Of a stretch of DNA of 64,000 nt, positions 52,715 to 60,941 are shown piece by piece; the stretch's first letter is position 1, and the number at the start of each line of letters is the position of its first letter. The translations under genes were made by a program, and so were the position numbers. The DNA is from Candidatus Centipeda massiliensis. Lineage in GTDB: Bacteria; Bacillota; Negativicutes; Selenomonadales; Selenomonadaceae. The stretch spans positions 62,001 to 126,000 of the forward strand of contig NZ_LT985758.1 in assembly GCF_900290285.1 (NCBI RefSeq), in the 5' to 3' direction. Under the pieces are notes generated by a model, which saw only the letters and a list, made by a program, of their open reading frames with translations, was not told where the DNA came from and made no database searches.

Positions 52715-53659
52715 GTGGCAAATCAGCTGAAGGAACTCTTGGGGATCGAGGTTCCCATCCTGCAGGGCGGCATGGCGTGGATCTCGGAGGCGAATCTCGC
52801 CTCTGCGGTATCGAATGCGGGCGGTGCGGGCATCATCTCGACGGGGGGGCGTACGACGGAGTACACGCGCGATGAGATTCGTCGCTGCCGTACGCTGACG
52901 GATCGTCCGTTTGGTGTGAACGTCATGCTCATGGCGCCGAATAAGGATGAGATTGTCGATGTGATCTGCGAGGAGAAGCCGGCGTTCGTAACGCTCGGTG
53001 CAGGTAACCCCGTTCCGTACTTTGAGAAGCTGCACGCGGCAGGAGTGAAGGTCATCCCCGTTGTACCGAGTGTGAAGCTTGCGAAACGTGTGGAGGAGAA
53101 GGGCGCAGACGCGATTGTTGTGGAGGGCATGGAGGCCGGCGGTCACATTGGCGTACTCTCGACCATGCCGCTGATGGAGCAGGTCATCCCCGAGGTAAAG
53201 CTCCCCGCCATCATGGCGGGTGGCTTTGGTGATGGGCGTGGGCTTGCAGCGGCACTCCTCATGGGAGCGGCGGGCATTCAGATGGGGACGCGCTTCCTCG
53301 TTGCCGAGGAGTGCGTTGTGCACAACAATATGAAGGCGAAGCTGATCGAAGCGGTAGACACGGATACGATTGTGACGGGCTTCACCATCGGTGGATCGGT
53401 ACGCGGTATCAAGAACAAGTTCTCCGAGGAATTTGTCGCGCTCGAACTCTCGGGCAAGGCGACGAAGCAGGAACTGCTCGACCGTGCGACGGGTACGAAC
53501 AAGCTCGCCGCCGTGGACGGCGATGTCGTCAACGGCATGATGCAGGCGGGCGAGACCTTGACACTCCTGCGCGAGATTGAGCCGGTCAAGGTGATTGTAG
53601 ATCGCATTGTGCGCGAGGCGCGTGAGGTGCTGGCGCGCGCGGCAAAGATTGAGGTTTAA
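52715..53659 (+). CDS. fabK: Enoyl-ACP reductase II FabK
   Basis: FMN-dependent NADH enoyl-ACP reductase of fatty acid synthesis, 314 residues, related to nitronate monooxygenases. VPILQGGMAWISEANLASAVSNAGGAGIIS, RPFGVNVMLM, VEGMEAGGHIG (substrate His about 144) and the FMN phosphate loops IMAGGFGDGRGLAAALLMGAAGIQMGTRFL are present. AGGAGG precedes ATG 52715. Confidence 0.88.
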   Translation: MANQLKELLGIEVPILQGGMAWISEANLASAVSNAGGAGIISTGGRTTEYTRDEIRRCRTLTDRPFGVNVMLMAPNKDEIVDVICEEKPAFVTLGAGNPVPYFEKLHAAGVKVIPVVPSVKLAKRVEEKGADAIVVEGMEAGGHIGVLSTMPLMEQVIPEVKLPAIMAGGFGDGRGLAAALLMGAAGIQMGTRFLVAEECVVHNNMKAKLIEAVDTDTIVTGFTIGGSVRGIKNKFSEEFVALELSGKATKQELLDRATGTNKLAAVDGDVVNGMMQAGETLTLLREIEPVKVIVDRIVREAREVLARAAKIEV

Positions 53660-53675
53660 GGGGTAAATCAGGGGA

Positions 53676-54599
53676 ATGGGAACCGACGAACTGACACGGA
53701 TTCATGAACTCGCGAAGCGGGTCACGCTTCTCGAAAAGATGGCGCTGCGTCAGCAGAGTCGCATCGACGAGCTGGTGGAGCGTCTGGAGGCTGCGGAGCG
53801 TCGTGCGGGTGCTTCGCCTGTGCGCAAGGAAGCACAGCAAGCACCTGCCGATCATTCGGCGGCGGAGGCGAATGCTGCCGCACAGCGTACCGTTCCCTCG
53901 GTGAGTGACTTACTGGATGAGGAGATGAAGCGTGAACTCTCACGCGCCTATACCGGAGCGGCATCTCCTCCGGTGAAGCCGCCGGAACATGCACAGGGAA
54001 AGCCTGTGAACATGATGGAACGGGCAGCGGGCAGCTATGCGCGCGCGACGGCAGGAAAGGAGTCCGCGCCGAGCGACCGTGCCAAACAGAACGAAGCCGC
54101 ACGTAAAAAAGCTGCCGATGCGGCAGCTTTGGAGAAGATTCCTGTGCATGAACTGCGTGAGCGGACACCCGCCGAACGCGCAGCGGACTATGTGCGCGAC
54201 TACAACGCGCTCTACGAAGTACAGGGCACGATGTTCCAGAAGAAGAAGGCACAGGACGACTTCATCAAGCTCTATGAGGTGCAGGGGATGCGCTGTACGA
54301 ATATGCAGCTGCGGCTCAGCCGTCCCGAACTCGAGCCGCGTTTCGTTGCCGTTACACCGACGCGTGACGCAGATTTTTGGGGCATGCCCCTCGGCAACAA
54401 TCTCTTCGCCGTCGTGCCGAATCCCTTCCTCGTCTACGGCGAGGAAATGCACACAGCGGGCGGCATGCGCGAGGCGTTCAACTCGAACTATCGTGCAGGG
54501 AATACCTACGGTCGCTTCACAGTCAAAGAGGCTGCAACGTTTCAGTTCGGCACCATCGGCAAGGTGTTCAAGCGGGGGCAGCTTGAGGCGGAGATATAA
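53676..54599 (+). CDS. Unknown protein with coiled-coil N-terminus
   Basis: A 307-residue protein I do not recognise. Residues 1-45 form a coiled coil (IHELAKRVTLLEKMALRQQSRIDELVERLEAAERR). Residues about 46-165 are Ala/Pro/Lys-rich and low-complexity. Residues about 170-307 look like a folded domain (YVRDYNALYEVQG onward, with FWGMPLGNNLFAVVPNPFLVYGEEMH and a Phe-rich end). No signal peptide. It follows fabK by 16 bp without a clear promoter, and the operon ends at the terminator behind it. Confidence 0.65.
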   Translation: MGTDELTRIHELAKRVTLLEKMALRQQSRIDELVERLEAAERRAGASPVRKEAQQAPADHSAAEANAAAQRTVPSVSDLLDEEMKRELSRAYTGAASPPVKPPEHAQGKPVNMMERAAGSYARATAGKESAPSDRAKQNEAARKKAADAAALEKIPVHELRERTPAERAADYVRDYNALYEVQGTMFQKKKAQDDFIKLYEVQGMRCTNMQLRLSRPELEPRFVAVTPTRDADFWGMPLGNNLFAVVPNPFLVYGEEMHTAGGMREAFNSNYRAGNTYGRFTVKEAATFQFGTIGKVFKRGQLEAEI

Positions 54600-54600
54600 T

Positions 54601-54649
54601 AAACAATCCTCGTATGAGCGGAAATCAGGCTCATACGAGGATTGTTTTT
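54601..54649. terminator. Bidirectional terminator
   Basis: A perfect 19-bp stem: 54601-54619 pairs with 54629-54647 (core CGTATGAGC/GCTCATACG), loop ggaaatcag, with A3 and T5 flanks. It ends the yacL-fabK operon and the abiE remnant. Confidence 0.93.
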
Positions 54650-54989
54650 ATCTCCAGCCTGTCGTATCCCATTGATCGTGAAAAGGTGTCTGTTCAATAC
54701 AGGAATTATGTATTGGAAGAAGGAATGCTTTGAGTTCCTGCATGATCTCGGCAAAAGAGATATTGATCGGGGCATTGATACGCTGTAAATCCTTTGTAAC
54801 CCTTGCTGAAAACTCAAAAAGTGTATAAAGCAGAGCTCCGCCTTTCAAGATGAAATGCTCACGATGAGGTGAGATGGAGAGGCGGTACAGAAACCGCTCG
54901 ATTGCGTATCGAATCAGCAGTTCACCGAAGTTTTTCTTTTTTACACGGCCAAGATTTTTGAGGCGATCTTTTACACTTTGATCATTCAT
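54648..54989 (-). pseudogene. abiEii: AbiEii-type toxin with a large internal deletion
   Basis: AbiEii toxins are nucleotidyltransferases of about 280-300 residues. This 113-residue frame has the family N-terminus (RVKKKNFGELLIRYAIERFLYRLSISPHREHFILKGGALLYTLFEFSARVTKD). It then jumps in frame to what looks like the family C-terminus (LQRINAPINISFAEIMQELKAFLLPI). The catalytic D-x-D segment that should follow VTKD is missing, so no toxin activity is expected. It overlaps abiEi by 4 bp as in intact systems. Confidence 0.7.
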
Positions 54990-55576
54990 GCAATGTATAC
55001 CTCCGTATAACGATGAATATATTTATAAACGCGAAGCAGACGTGAATAATGGATTAACTGGTCTAATTTATGATTTTTACTGTCCTTCATATAGTTCTTG
55101 AATACTTCAAGAGCCGCATCAATACCGACGCGGGATAGATAGCGGAACATATCGCAGACCACACGCTCGCGATTGTAGATTCGAAGAGTATGATTTTCTT
55201 CGGAAATTATCTCTATGCCAAGCTGTATTATTTTTTCGTCAGCAAAGAAAAATTCAATGTGAGGGTAGTCTGGGGGAACTAGATGACGTGCACCTTTACT
55301 GGAAAGTGTTACTTGAACAGAGCTTGGGATTATCGTTGTCAGATTGTAATAACTGGCTGCTGTAAACATGCTGATGATTCCCTGCGGAAAAAATTCTTGC
55401 ACAAGTATCATATCGTTATCAGGAAAATCTGTATCAGCGTAGTGATAGATTCCCTTTCGCGTTCGTATTAACTGTTTTGTGTTTATAAGTTGTCTAAATT
55501 GGTGTTCTGTCATTTGTTGAAGTATATCTTGTTTCCGCCAAAATATCTTGTCAGCGGCTTTCGATTTCGTTGACAT
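54986..55576 (-). CDS. abiEi: AbiEi-type antitoxin / transcriptional regulator
   Basis: A 196-residue protein of the AbiEi family (type IV antitoxin and autorepressor). The N-terminal winged helix is ADKIFWRKQDILQQMTEHQFRQLINTKQLIRTRKGIYHYAD (about 8-48). The C-terminal AbiEi domain follows, including FFPQGIISMFTAASYYNLTTIIPSSVQVTL and RERVVCDMFRYL. I start at ATG 55576 (MSTKSKAADK) after GGGAGGT. It appears intact although its toxin is deleted, and a long palindrome upstream could be its operator. Confidence 0.8.
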   Translation of the reverse strand: MSTKSKAADKIFWRKQDILQQMTEHQFRQLINTKQLIRTRKGIYHYADTDFPDNDMILVQEFFPQGIISMFTAASYYNLTTIIPSSVQVTLSSKGARHLVPPDYPHIEFFFADEKIIQLGIEIISEENHTLRIYNRERVVCDMFRYLSRVGIDAALEVFKNYMKDSKNHKLDQLIHYSRLLRVYKYIHRYTEVYIA

Positions 55577-55619
55577 TGTAAGTTTTACCTCCCATGTTGG
55601 TATATGGCTATTATACACG

Positions 55620-55667
55620 AAATCCGATTCTATACATATAAATTTTTATATGTATAGAATCGGATTT
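55620..55667. promoter_or_regulatory. Long perfect palindrome upstream of abiEi
   Basis: AATCCGATTCTATACATATA (55621-55640) is matched by its complement at 55647-55666; counting inner and outer pairs the arms are 23 bp around a TT loop. On the minus strand TATAAT (55615-55610) follows immediately, so the palindrome covers the -35 region of the abiE promoter. It also lies just after the CobT-like gene and could terminate it. AbiEi regulators bind inverted repeats at their promoter, which supports the operator reading. Confidence 0.65.
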
Positions 55668-55677
55668 TTAGGAAATA

Positions 55678-57477
55678 TTATGTATTTACTTGTCGACCTG
55701 CTCCCGCGCCATCAATGGCGACAGCAACACCAGTCTCGGTGAAAGTCTTCATGTCGTTCAGGACGTGGAGGGCGGCGCGGACGATGTCCATACCAAAGAT
55801 GCCCGCGATGCCCGCGATTAGGTTTGTATCGATGGTAAGCATGTCCGGCAGGATGTGCAGGATGTATGGGTGCAGAGCCGCATTTGCAGCGCATTCCTCT
55901 CGTGCAATACAATCTGTCCGTGCATCACCTGGGATGATGAGGTCTCCGCCCACTGCCGCACCGTGGAGAGCAGCCGTGAGCGCATGGGAGACGGCGGGGC
56001 TTTTCCCTAGTTCGTATGTGCCAAGGATGAGGACCGGATACGTGCGGACGCACGCATGCGCTGTTTGATATGCGCTTATGCTGCTCGCTGTCCCGCACGA
56101 TACGACGAGCGTATGAACCGGGATGCTTGCTGCTTCCGTCAGGGCATGGAGGATGCGCGTAAGATCAGCGGGAATGTCCTCCTCCGTGATGAGGAGAAGG
56201 GCTGCTTTTGTATCAAGGGGCGGTCGTTTGCAGCCCATCGTGCCCGCAAGCTGTAAGGCGATCCGTTCGAGGAAGCCGAGGCTGTGGATGGGCTTTGCAA
56301 GGTTGTCGAGACGGTACTGCGTGGCATCCATGATGGATTGGTTCGGCGGGGCAGGGGAGGTTTTTAAGAACGCCATATTAACTTCCTCCGCTTGCGGGGG
56401 AAGTGGCGAGCAAAGCGCGCCGATAGGGGGGAGGTGGATCGCCTTCTCTGCGGGAGTGTCAATCGCTTCCCATACCTTTAACATCTGCGTGAGCATCCGC
56501 AGTGCAATCGATGAACCTGCCGCCTCACTCAGGCGGATGTCGAGACGCAGCATGGGCATGAGTCCGAGATGTCGGAGCGCGTGCGGGTGGGAGTGCTCCG
56601 TCAGCGAGGAGTGTGAGGCGAGAAGATAATGCACACAATTCGGGGCGAGCGCATGCGCGATCAGCGCTGCTGCGGTTGTATTCGCCCCGTCTAGGATGAC
56701 GAGCATGTGCCGTGCGGCAGCACCGAGGATGAGTCCTGCGATACAGCCAAACTCGAATCCTCCGACCTTTGCGAGGACATCCAAGCCGTCGTGCGGGTTG
56801 GGACGGTTGACCGTAAGTGCGCGGCGGACGATCTCAACCTTGTGTGCGAGGCGTGTATCAGAGATGTTTGCGCCGCGTCCTGTGACCTCCTCAGGATGCA
56901 GTCCTAGGAATGCTGCGACAATCGCGGCGCTCGATGTTGTATTGGATATGCCCATCTCTCCGGGTAGGATGCAGCGGTCACCGTGATCGGCACAGTCATT
57001 TGCGAGGGATATGCCCGTTTCAATGGATTGTATCGCCTGTGCACGCGTCATGGCGGAGCCTTGTGTCATATTCGCCGTGCCACGTGCGATGCTGTGATGG
57101 CGAAGTCCCGGGATGTCCGTGCTGTCCGCATTCACCCCGAGGTCGGCGACAATGAGGCGCGCGCCCGCATAGTTTGCAGCGGCATTCGCTGTGCCGCCGC
57201 GTGCGATAAGATAGTTGCACATCATGTTGAGTGTGGTCTCGGGCGGGTATGCACTGACGCTCTCTGCGGCGACGCCGTGGTCGGCGCAGGCGATGATGAC
57301 GCTCGTCTGCGGAGGGGCGGGATGACGATCCTCTGTGATTCGGATATAGCGCAGGAGGGCATCATTCAACCGCCCGAAGTCCACCTTTGTTTGTGCGTTC
57401 AACGCAGCGGCAGCCGCCTTGCAAATTCCCATATCGGGCACATTGATGGCGGCTATGGTCTGTTCAAGGAGCTTCAT
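55678..57477 (-). CDS. cobT: Two-domain CobT-like phosphoribosyltransferase fusion
   Basis: CobT activates the lower base of cobamides from nicotinate mononucleotide. This protein is 599 residues against the usual 350. Domain 1 (about 1-345) has ADHGVAAESVSAYPPETT, GEMGISNTTSSAA, NPHDGLDVLAKVGGFEF, LDGANTTAAALIA and the catalytic-Glu motif RLSEAAGSSIAL. Its N-terminus lacks the KPxGSLG motif. Domain 2 (about 375-599) supplies LAKPIHSLGFLERIALQLAG and an altered CobT-like fold ending DGAGAGRQ. A repeat-derived linker (about 349-366) joins them. Tandem CobT-like proteins recall ArsA and ArsB of Sporomusa and Veillonella, which activate phenolic bases. Overlaps tex by 4 bp. Confidence 0.8.
   Translation of the reverse strand: MKLLEQTIAAINVPDMGICKAAAAALNAQTKVDFGRLNDALLRYIRITEDRHPAPPQTSVIIACADHGVAAESVSAYPPETTLNMMCNYLIARGGTANAAANYAGARLIVADLGVNADSTDIPGLRHHSIARGTANMTQGSAMTRAQAIQSIETGISLANDCADHGDRCILPGEMGISNTTSSAAIVAAFLGLHPEEVTGRGANISDTRLAHKVEIVRRALTVNRPNPHDGLDVLAKVGGFEFGCIAGLILGAAARHMLVILDGANTTAAALIAHALAPNCVHYLLASHSSLTEHSHPHALRHLGLMPMLRLDIRLSEAAGSSIALRMLTQMLKVWEAIDTPAEKAIHLPPIGALCSPLPPQAEEVNMAFLKTSPAPPNQSIMDATQYRLDNLAKPIHSLGFLERIALQLAGTMGCKRPPLDTKAALLLITEEDIPADLTRILHALTEAASIPVHTLVVSCGTASSISAYQTAHACVRTYPVLILGTYELGKSPAVSHALTAALHGAAVGGDLIIPGDARTDCIAREECAANAALHPYILHILPDMLTIDTNLIAGIAGIFGMDIVRAALHVLNDMKTFTETGVAVAIDGAGAGRQVNT
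56382..56431 (-). repeat. GC-rich dispersed repeat inside the CobT-like coding sequence
   Basis: CTTCCTCCG-CTTG-CGGGGGAAG followed by TGGCGAG and GCCGATAGGGGGG matches the repeat at 40177-40228. On the coding strand it is translated as about PPIGALCSPLPPQAEE (residues about 349-366). The insertion preserves the frame and falls between two domains. Confidence 0.75.
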
Positions 57478-59663
57478 GCGCGTGCCTTTTCCTTTTCCAT
57501 GCGCTTCAGGGAGAGTCCGATACGTCCGCGCTCCTCGTCGATGCTGATGATCATGACATCAAGGGAATCGCCGACGGAGAGCAGGTCGAGCGGGTGACGC
57601 ACGCGGCGGTGGCTCATCTCGGAGATATGGAGCAGCCCCGCCTGTTTTAGCCCAATGTCAATGAATGCGCCGAAATCCGTAATATTGCGTACGGTACCCT
57701 TGAGGATGGTACCAACGGCGAGGTCGGAGAGATTTATGATGTTCTGACGTGTGAGCGGTGCGGGCAGATCCTCGCGTGGGTCGCGTCCCGGGCGGGCGAT
57801 TGCCTTTAATATATCGGTGACGGTCGGGACGCCCGCACCGAGCTTCTTTGCGAGTGGTGTCGGCTCCGTCTGTGCGGTTTTGAGCGCGAGAGCGGGGAGA
57901 TTCGCGCGATCGCGCAGATCGTCCTCCGTCGCACCGATTTCACTCAAAATCGAGCGGGCAAGCTCGTAGGACTCGGGGTGAATGGCGGTGCTGTCAAGCG
58001 GTGTTTCACCTTCATAAATACGCAGGAAGCCTGCGCACTGGGTAAAGGCGGCGTCTCCAAGACGGGCGACCTTAAGGAGCGCCTTGCGGTTGGTAAAGCG
58101 TCCGTTCTTGTTTCGGTAAGAGACGATGTTCTTTGCAATCGCCGTATTGATGCCTGCAATGCGGTTCAGGAGGGCGGGGGAGGCGGTGTTGAGATCGACA
58201 CCGACATGGTTTACGGCATCCTCTACAGTAGCATCCAACGTCTCCCTGAGCTGCTTTTGGCTGACATCGTGTTGATACTGTCCGACACCGATTGCCTGTG
58301 GATCGATCTTTACGAGCTCGGCGAGCGGATCCTGCACGCGTCGTGCAATGGAAACGGCGCCGCGAATCGTGACATCGTAGTCGGGCAGCTCCTCCTTCGC
58401 GAGCTGTGAGGCAGAGTAGACGGAGGCACCTGCCTCGTTTGTAATGAGATAATGCACATCCTTGAGATCGTTGTCGCGGATCAGCGCGGCGACAAATTGC
58501 TCCGTTTCGTAGGATGCCGTACCGTTGCCAATGGAGATGAGCGTGACCCCGTGTGCCTTGATCAGCTTCAGCAGCATCTGAGCCGCTGAGCGTCGTTCGC
58601 CGTCGCTCTTCGTGACTTGAATCACCCCGCTCGCGAGAACATTTCCTGTCGCGTCCACGACTGCCATCTTGCAGCCTGTGCGATAGCCGGGGTCAAGTCC
58701 GAGCACCGTATGTCCCGCAAGGGGCGGCTGCAGAAGCAGCTGCCGGAGATTGTGACCGAATACCGCGATTGCCTTCTCCTCGGCGGATTCTGTCAGCTGC
58801 GTGCGCAGTTCGCGCTCGAGTGTAGGGACGAGCAGACGCTTGTACCCGTCCTCAATCGCTGCGTGCAGCTCATCCGCAAAGATCGATGGGCGTGCATAAA
58901 TACGCTTGTAGATCCATTCGATGTTGGCTTCGTGATCGACGACAATGCGCACGGAGAGACAGCCCTTCTTCTCGCCGCGATTGACGGCGAGAATGCGATG
59001 GGAGGGGAGCGTGCGAACGGGTTCGCTGTAGCCGTCATACATCTGAAAGATCTGCGCATCCTCTGCATCCACGTCCAGCGTCGTTTCGAGTACGGCATTT
59101 TTCCAAAACTTTTCACGCATGAGGCTACGCAGCTCCGCCTCGTCCATGATGGTCTCCGCAAGGATATCACGGGCACCCGCAAGTGCATCGTCGGCGGTCG
59201 GTACTTCCTTTTCAGCATCTATGTAAGAGGCTGCAAACTCCTCGGGTGTCCCCGCTGTCTCCCGCTGCATAAGCATGGCATTTGCAAGAGGCTCCAACCC
59301 GCGCTCGCGCGCCACGGAGGCTCGGGTACGTTTTTTTTGCTTGTAGGGACGATAGAGATCCTCAAGCGTCTGCAGTTTCTCGGCGCCCTCAATCGCCATG
59401 CGCAGTTCGTCGGTTAGTTTTCCCTGCTCCTCGATGCGGGCGAGTATTTCTTCCTGCCGCTTGACAAGACTGCGCAGATAGGTAAGGCGTGTATCCAGCT
59501 GTCGCAGCATCTCATCTTCCAGCGAGCCGGTCGCCTCCTTGCGGTAACGTGCGATGAATGGAATGGTATTGCCGTCATCTAGGAGGGTGATAACAGCTTC
59601 GACCTGCTGCGGACGGATGGAAAGTTCGCCCGCGATTGTGGCCGGAATATCGGAAATGCGCAT
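57474..59663 (-). CDS. tex: Tex-family S1 RNA-binding protein
   Basis: Conserved transcription-associated RNA-binding factor, 729 residues. The helical N-terminal region (FIARYRKEATGSLEDEMLRQL, about 36-56) leads to the YqgF-like RNase H fold (HTVLGLDPGYRTGCKMAVVD), a helix-hairpin-helix segment (VNHVGVDLNTASPALLNRIAGI) and a C-terminal S1 domain (VGTILKGTVRNITDFGAFIDIGLKQAGLLHISEM, about 640-675). Length is typical. Its last bases overlap the CobT-like gene start, which is an unusual pairing. Confidence 0.94.
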   Translation of the reverse strand: MRISDIPATIAGELSIRPQQVEAVITLLDDGNTIPFIARYRKEATGSLEDEMLRQLDTRLTYLRSLVKRQEEILARIEEQGKLTDELRMAIEGAEKLQTLEDLYRPYKQKKRTRASVARERGLEPLANAMLMQRETAGTPEEFAASYIDAEKEVPTADDALAGARDILAETIMDEAELRSLMREKFWKNAVLETTLDVDAEDAQIFQMYDGYSEPVRTLPSHRILAVNRGEKKGCLSVRIVVDHEANIEWIYKRIYARPSIFADELHAAIEDGYKRLLVPTLERELRTQLTESAEEKAIAVFGHNLRQLLLQPPLAGHTVLGLDPGYRTGCKMAVVDATGNVLASGVIQVTKSDGERRSAAQMLLKLIKAHGVTLISIGNGTASYETEQFVAALIRDNDLKDVHYLITNEAGASVYSASQLAKEELPDYDVTIRGAVSIARRVQDPLAELVKIDPQAIGVGQYQHDVSQKQLRETLDATVEDAVNHVGVDLNTASPALLNRIAGINTAIAKNIVSYRNKNGRFTNRKALLKVARLGDAAFTQCAGFLRIYEGETPLDSTAIHPESYELARSILSEIGATEDDLRDRANLPALALKTAQTEPTPLAKKLGAGVPTVTDILKAIARPGRDPREDLPAPLTRQNIINLSDLAVGTILKGTVRNITDFGAFIDIGLKQAGLLHISEMSHRRVRHPLDLLSVGDSLDVMIISIDEERGRIGLSLKRMEKEKARA

Positions 59664-59771
59664 GGAATCAAACCTTTCTTTCTATTGTTCAATGTCCTTC
59701 ATTATATCATGCTTTTGGAGTCGTGCCAAAGGTAAGGATGTATTCTTGTTGCGGTAAGATGGTAGGGACTA

Positions 59772-59805
59772 TTGACAGGAGTTTTCGGATAGAGTATTAT
59801 AATAC
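59772..59805 (+). promoter_or_regulatory. Promoter of the Fur-family regulator with AT palindrome
   Basis: TTGACA (59772-59777) and TATTAT (59795-59800), spacer 17. GTATTATAATAC (59794-59805) is a perfect palindrome over the -10 and resembles the inner part of a PerR/Fur box (TTATAATnATTATAA), suggesting autoregulation. Confidence 0.6.
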
Positions 59806-59855
59806 ATAAATAATAACGATTTTAGATTTGGTAGAAAAGCGAAGTAGGAATTATT

Positions 59856-60308
59856 ATGCGAGAACATACAATGTTGACACTCGGCGAGGTGACGGATATT
59901 CTTCGTCAGAACAAAAAGAAGGTGACACCGCAGCGCCTTGCCGTCTATGCCGCGCTTGCAGCAACGACGGAACACCCGACGGCAGAGACGCTCTACAAGG
60001 AGCTGCGTCCGGATTATCCGACCATGAGTCTCGCCACCGTCTACAAGTCACTCGATGCGTTCTGTGAGATCGGCATTGTACGCGAGCTGAACGTGGGGGA
60101 GGAGGCTTTCCGCTATGATGCGGATATTTCCTCACATCCGCATGTCCGCTGCATTGCCTGTGATAAGGTTGCGGATGTTCCCATCGCATCGCTTCCCGCG
60201 CTCGATAAGAACGTCGCATCGGTAACAGGCTATCGCATCGTCTCACAGCAGATGTATTTCTTCGGCTACTGTCCGGAATGTCAGGAGGCAAATGCTGAGA
60301 ATCACTGA
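59856..60308 (+). CDS. Fur-family regulator, PerR-like
   Basis: Metal-dependent dimeric repressor, 150 residues. The winged helix KKKVTPQRLAVYAALAATTEHPTAETLYKELRPDYPTMSLATVYKSLDAFCEIGIV (about 21-76) has the classic recognition helix. Dimerisation domain: ADISSHPHVRCIACDKVADV and FFGYCPECQ provide two CxxC pairs of a structural zinc site, plus His and Asp of the regulatory site. The family member is probably PerR (peroxide sensing), given ahpCF and rbr in the same region and no flanking uptake genes, but Fur is possible. Confidence 0.8.
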   Translation: MREHTMLTLGEVTDILRQNKKKVTPQRLAVYAALAATTEHPTAETLYKELRPDYPTMSLATVYKSLDAFCEIGIVRELNVGEEAFRYDADISSHPHVRCIACDKVADVPIASLPALDKNVASVTGYRIVSQQMYFFGYCPECQEANAENH

Positions 60309-60330
60309 ATTTGAACGACTTGCATAAAAC

Positions 60331-60380
60331 AGAGAGGCTTCTGTACGAAGTGATTCATTTCGTACAGAAGCCTCTCTTTT
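60331..60380 (+). terminator. Terminator after the Fur-family gene
   Basis: AGAGAGGCTTCTGTACGAA (60331-60349) pairs perfectly with TTCGTACAGAAGCCTCTCT (60359-60377), followed by TTT. Its right edge abuts the convergent SpeD-like gene. Confidence 0.92.
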
Positions 60381-60837
60381 ATCCACGGTTACGCCGTGCA
60401 AGGATGCGGATGACCTTTGCACCGGTACTCTTGATCTTTCGAATGGGGGCGACGCGCGTTGTCGTTTTGGGTCGGATCTCGGAGGGGGAACGGAAGTCGC
60501 CGCGCCGCAGGTGGGTGCTCTTTGTTTTTTCCGGCTGGAATGTCTTGCGCAGGACTCGTGCAATCGGATCCAGCGCGGCATCCTCTGCGCAAAGGTAAAT
60601 ATCGAGTGAGGCGTGGCACAGTTCGGGGTGGACATGCAGTGCCAGATGACCGTCCGGAAGAAGTGCCATCAGAGAGATATGACCGCTCTGCTGGACATCC
60701 GTAATGATCTGCAGGGGGCTGAGATTCAGTTCTCTGAGCGCCTCTGAGATCCTGGCGCTCAGTGCAGCTGCATCACTGCATTTTTCGGCTTTGCAATTAT
60801 AAAAATCCACTGTCAGTAACCTTGATTGAATATCCAT
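60379..60837 (-). CDS. AdoMet-decarboxylase-like protein lacking the pyruvoyl serine
   Basis: A 152-residue homologue of bacterial SpeD. In active enzymes the chain cleaves at Glu-Ser in ESHL and Ser63 becomes the pyruvoyl cofactor. Here the segment is LLPDGHLALHVHPE (about 59-72), so the position is Gly63. Other active-site positions by Thermotoga numbering remain: Ser55, His68, Glu72 and Cys83 in DIYLCAED. It therefore cannot form pyruvoyl but may still bind AdoMet or a related ligand. The C-terminal 45 residues are basic (Arg/Lys-rich). Its promoter is TTGACG/TATAAT at 60879-60907. The carboxyspermidine genes at 17.3 kb make AdoMet decarboxylation dispensable. Confidence 0.72.
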   Translation of the reverse strand: MDIQSRLLTVDFYNCKAEKCSDAAALSARISEALRELNLSPLQIITDVQQSGHISLMALLPDGHLALHVHPELCHASLDIYLCAEDAALDPIARVLRKTFQPEKTKSTHLRRGDFRSPSEIRPKTTTRVAPIRKIKSTGAKVIRILARRNRG

Positions 60838-60851
60838 GCGTCTCAGTCTCC

Positions 60852-60867
60852 TTATACAGTGCTTCCT
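60852..60867 (-). repeat. Solitary end of the TIR element in the SpeD-like leader
   Basis: On the minus strand AGGAAGCACTGTATAA, the left end of copy 2 with one inserted T. It lies between promoter and start codon. Confidence 0.4.
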
Positions 60868-60878
60868 ATATAGATTTC

Positions 60879-60907
60879 ATTATAGAGGAAAGGTGCGTGC
60901 CCGTCAA
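60879..60907 (-). promoter_or_regulatory. Promoter of the SpeD-like gene
   Basis: On the minus strand TTGACG (60907-60902) and TATAAT (60884-60879), spacer 17. Confidence 0.7.
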
Positions 60908-60918
60908 GGATATAGTTA

Positions 60919-60941
60919 AATCGTCCTAAGATAAGACGATT
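60919..60941. promoter_or_regulatory. Inverted repeat between the SpeD-like gene and mreB
   Basis: AATCGTC (60919-60925) and GACGATT (60935-60941), followed by A7. The same arms form the ahpC leader hairpin (19801-19823). It sits upstream of both divergent genes. No other signal is clear in 60908-61097 apart from a possible TATACT near 61009. Confidence 0.35.
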
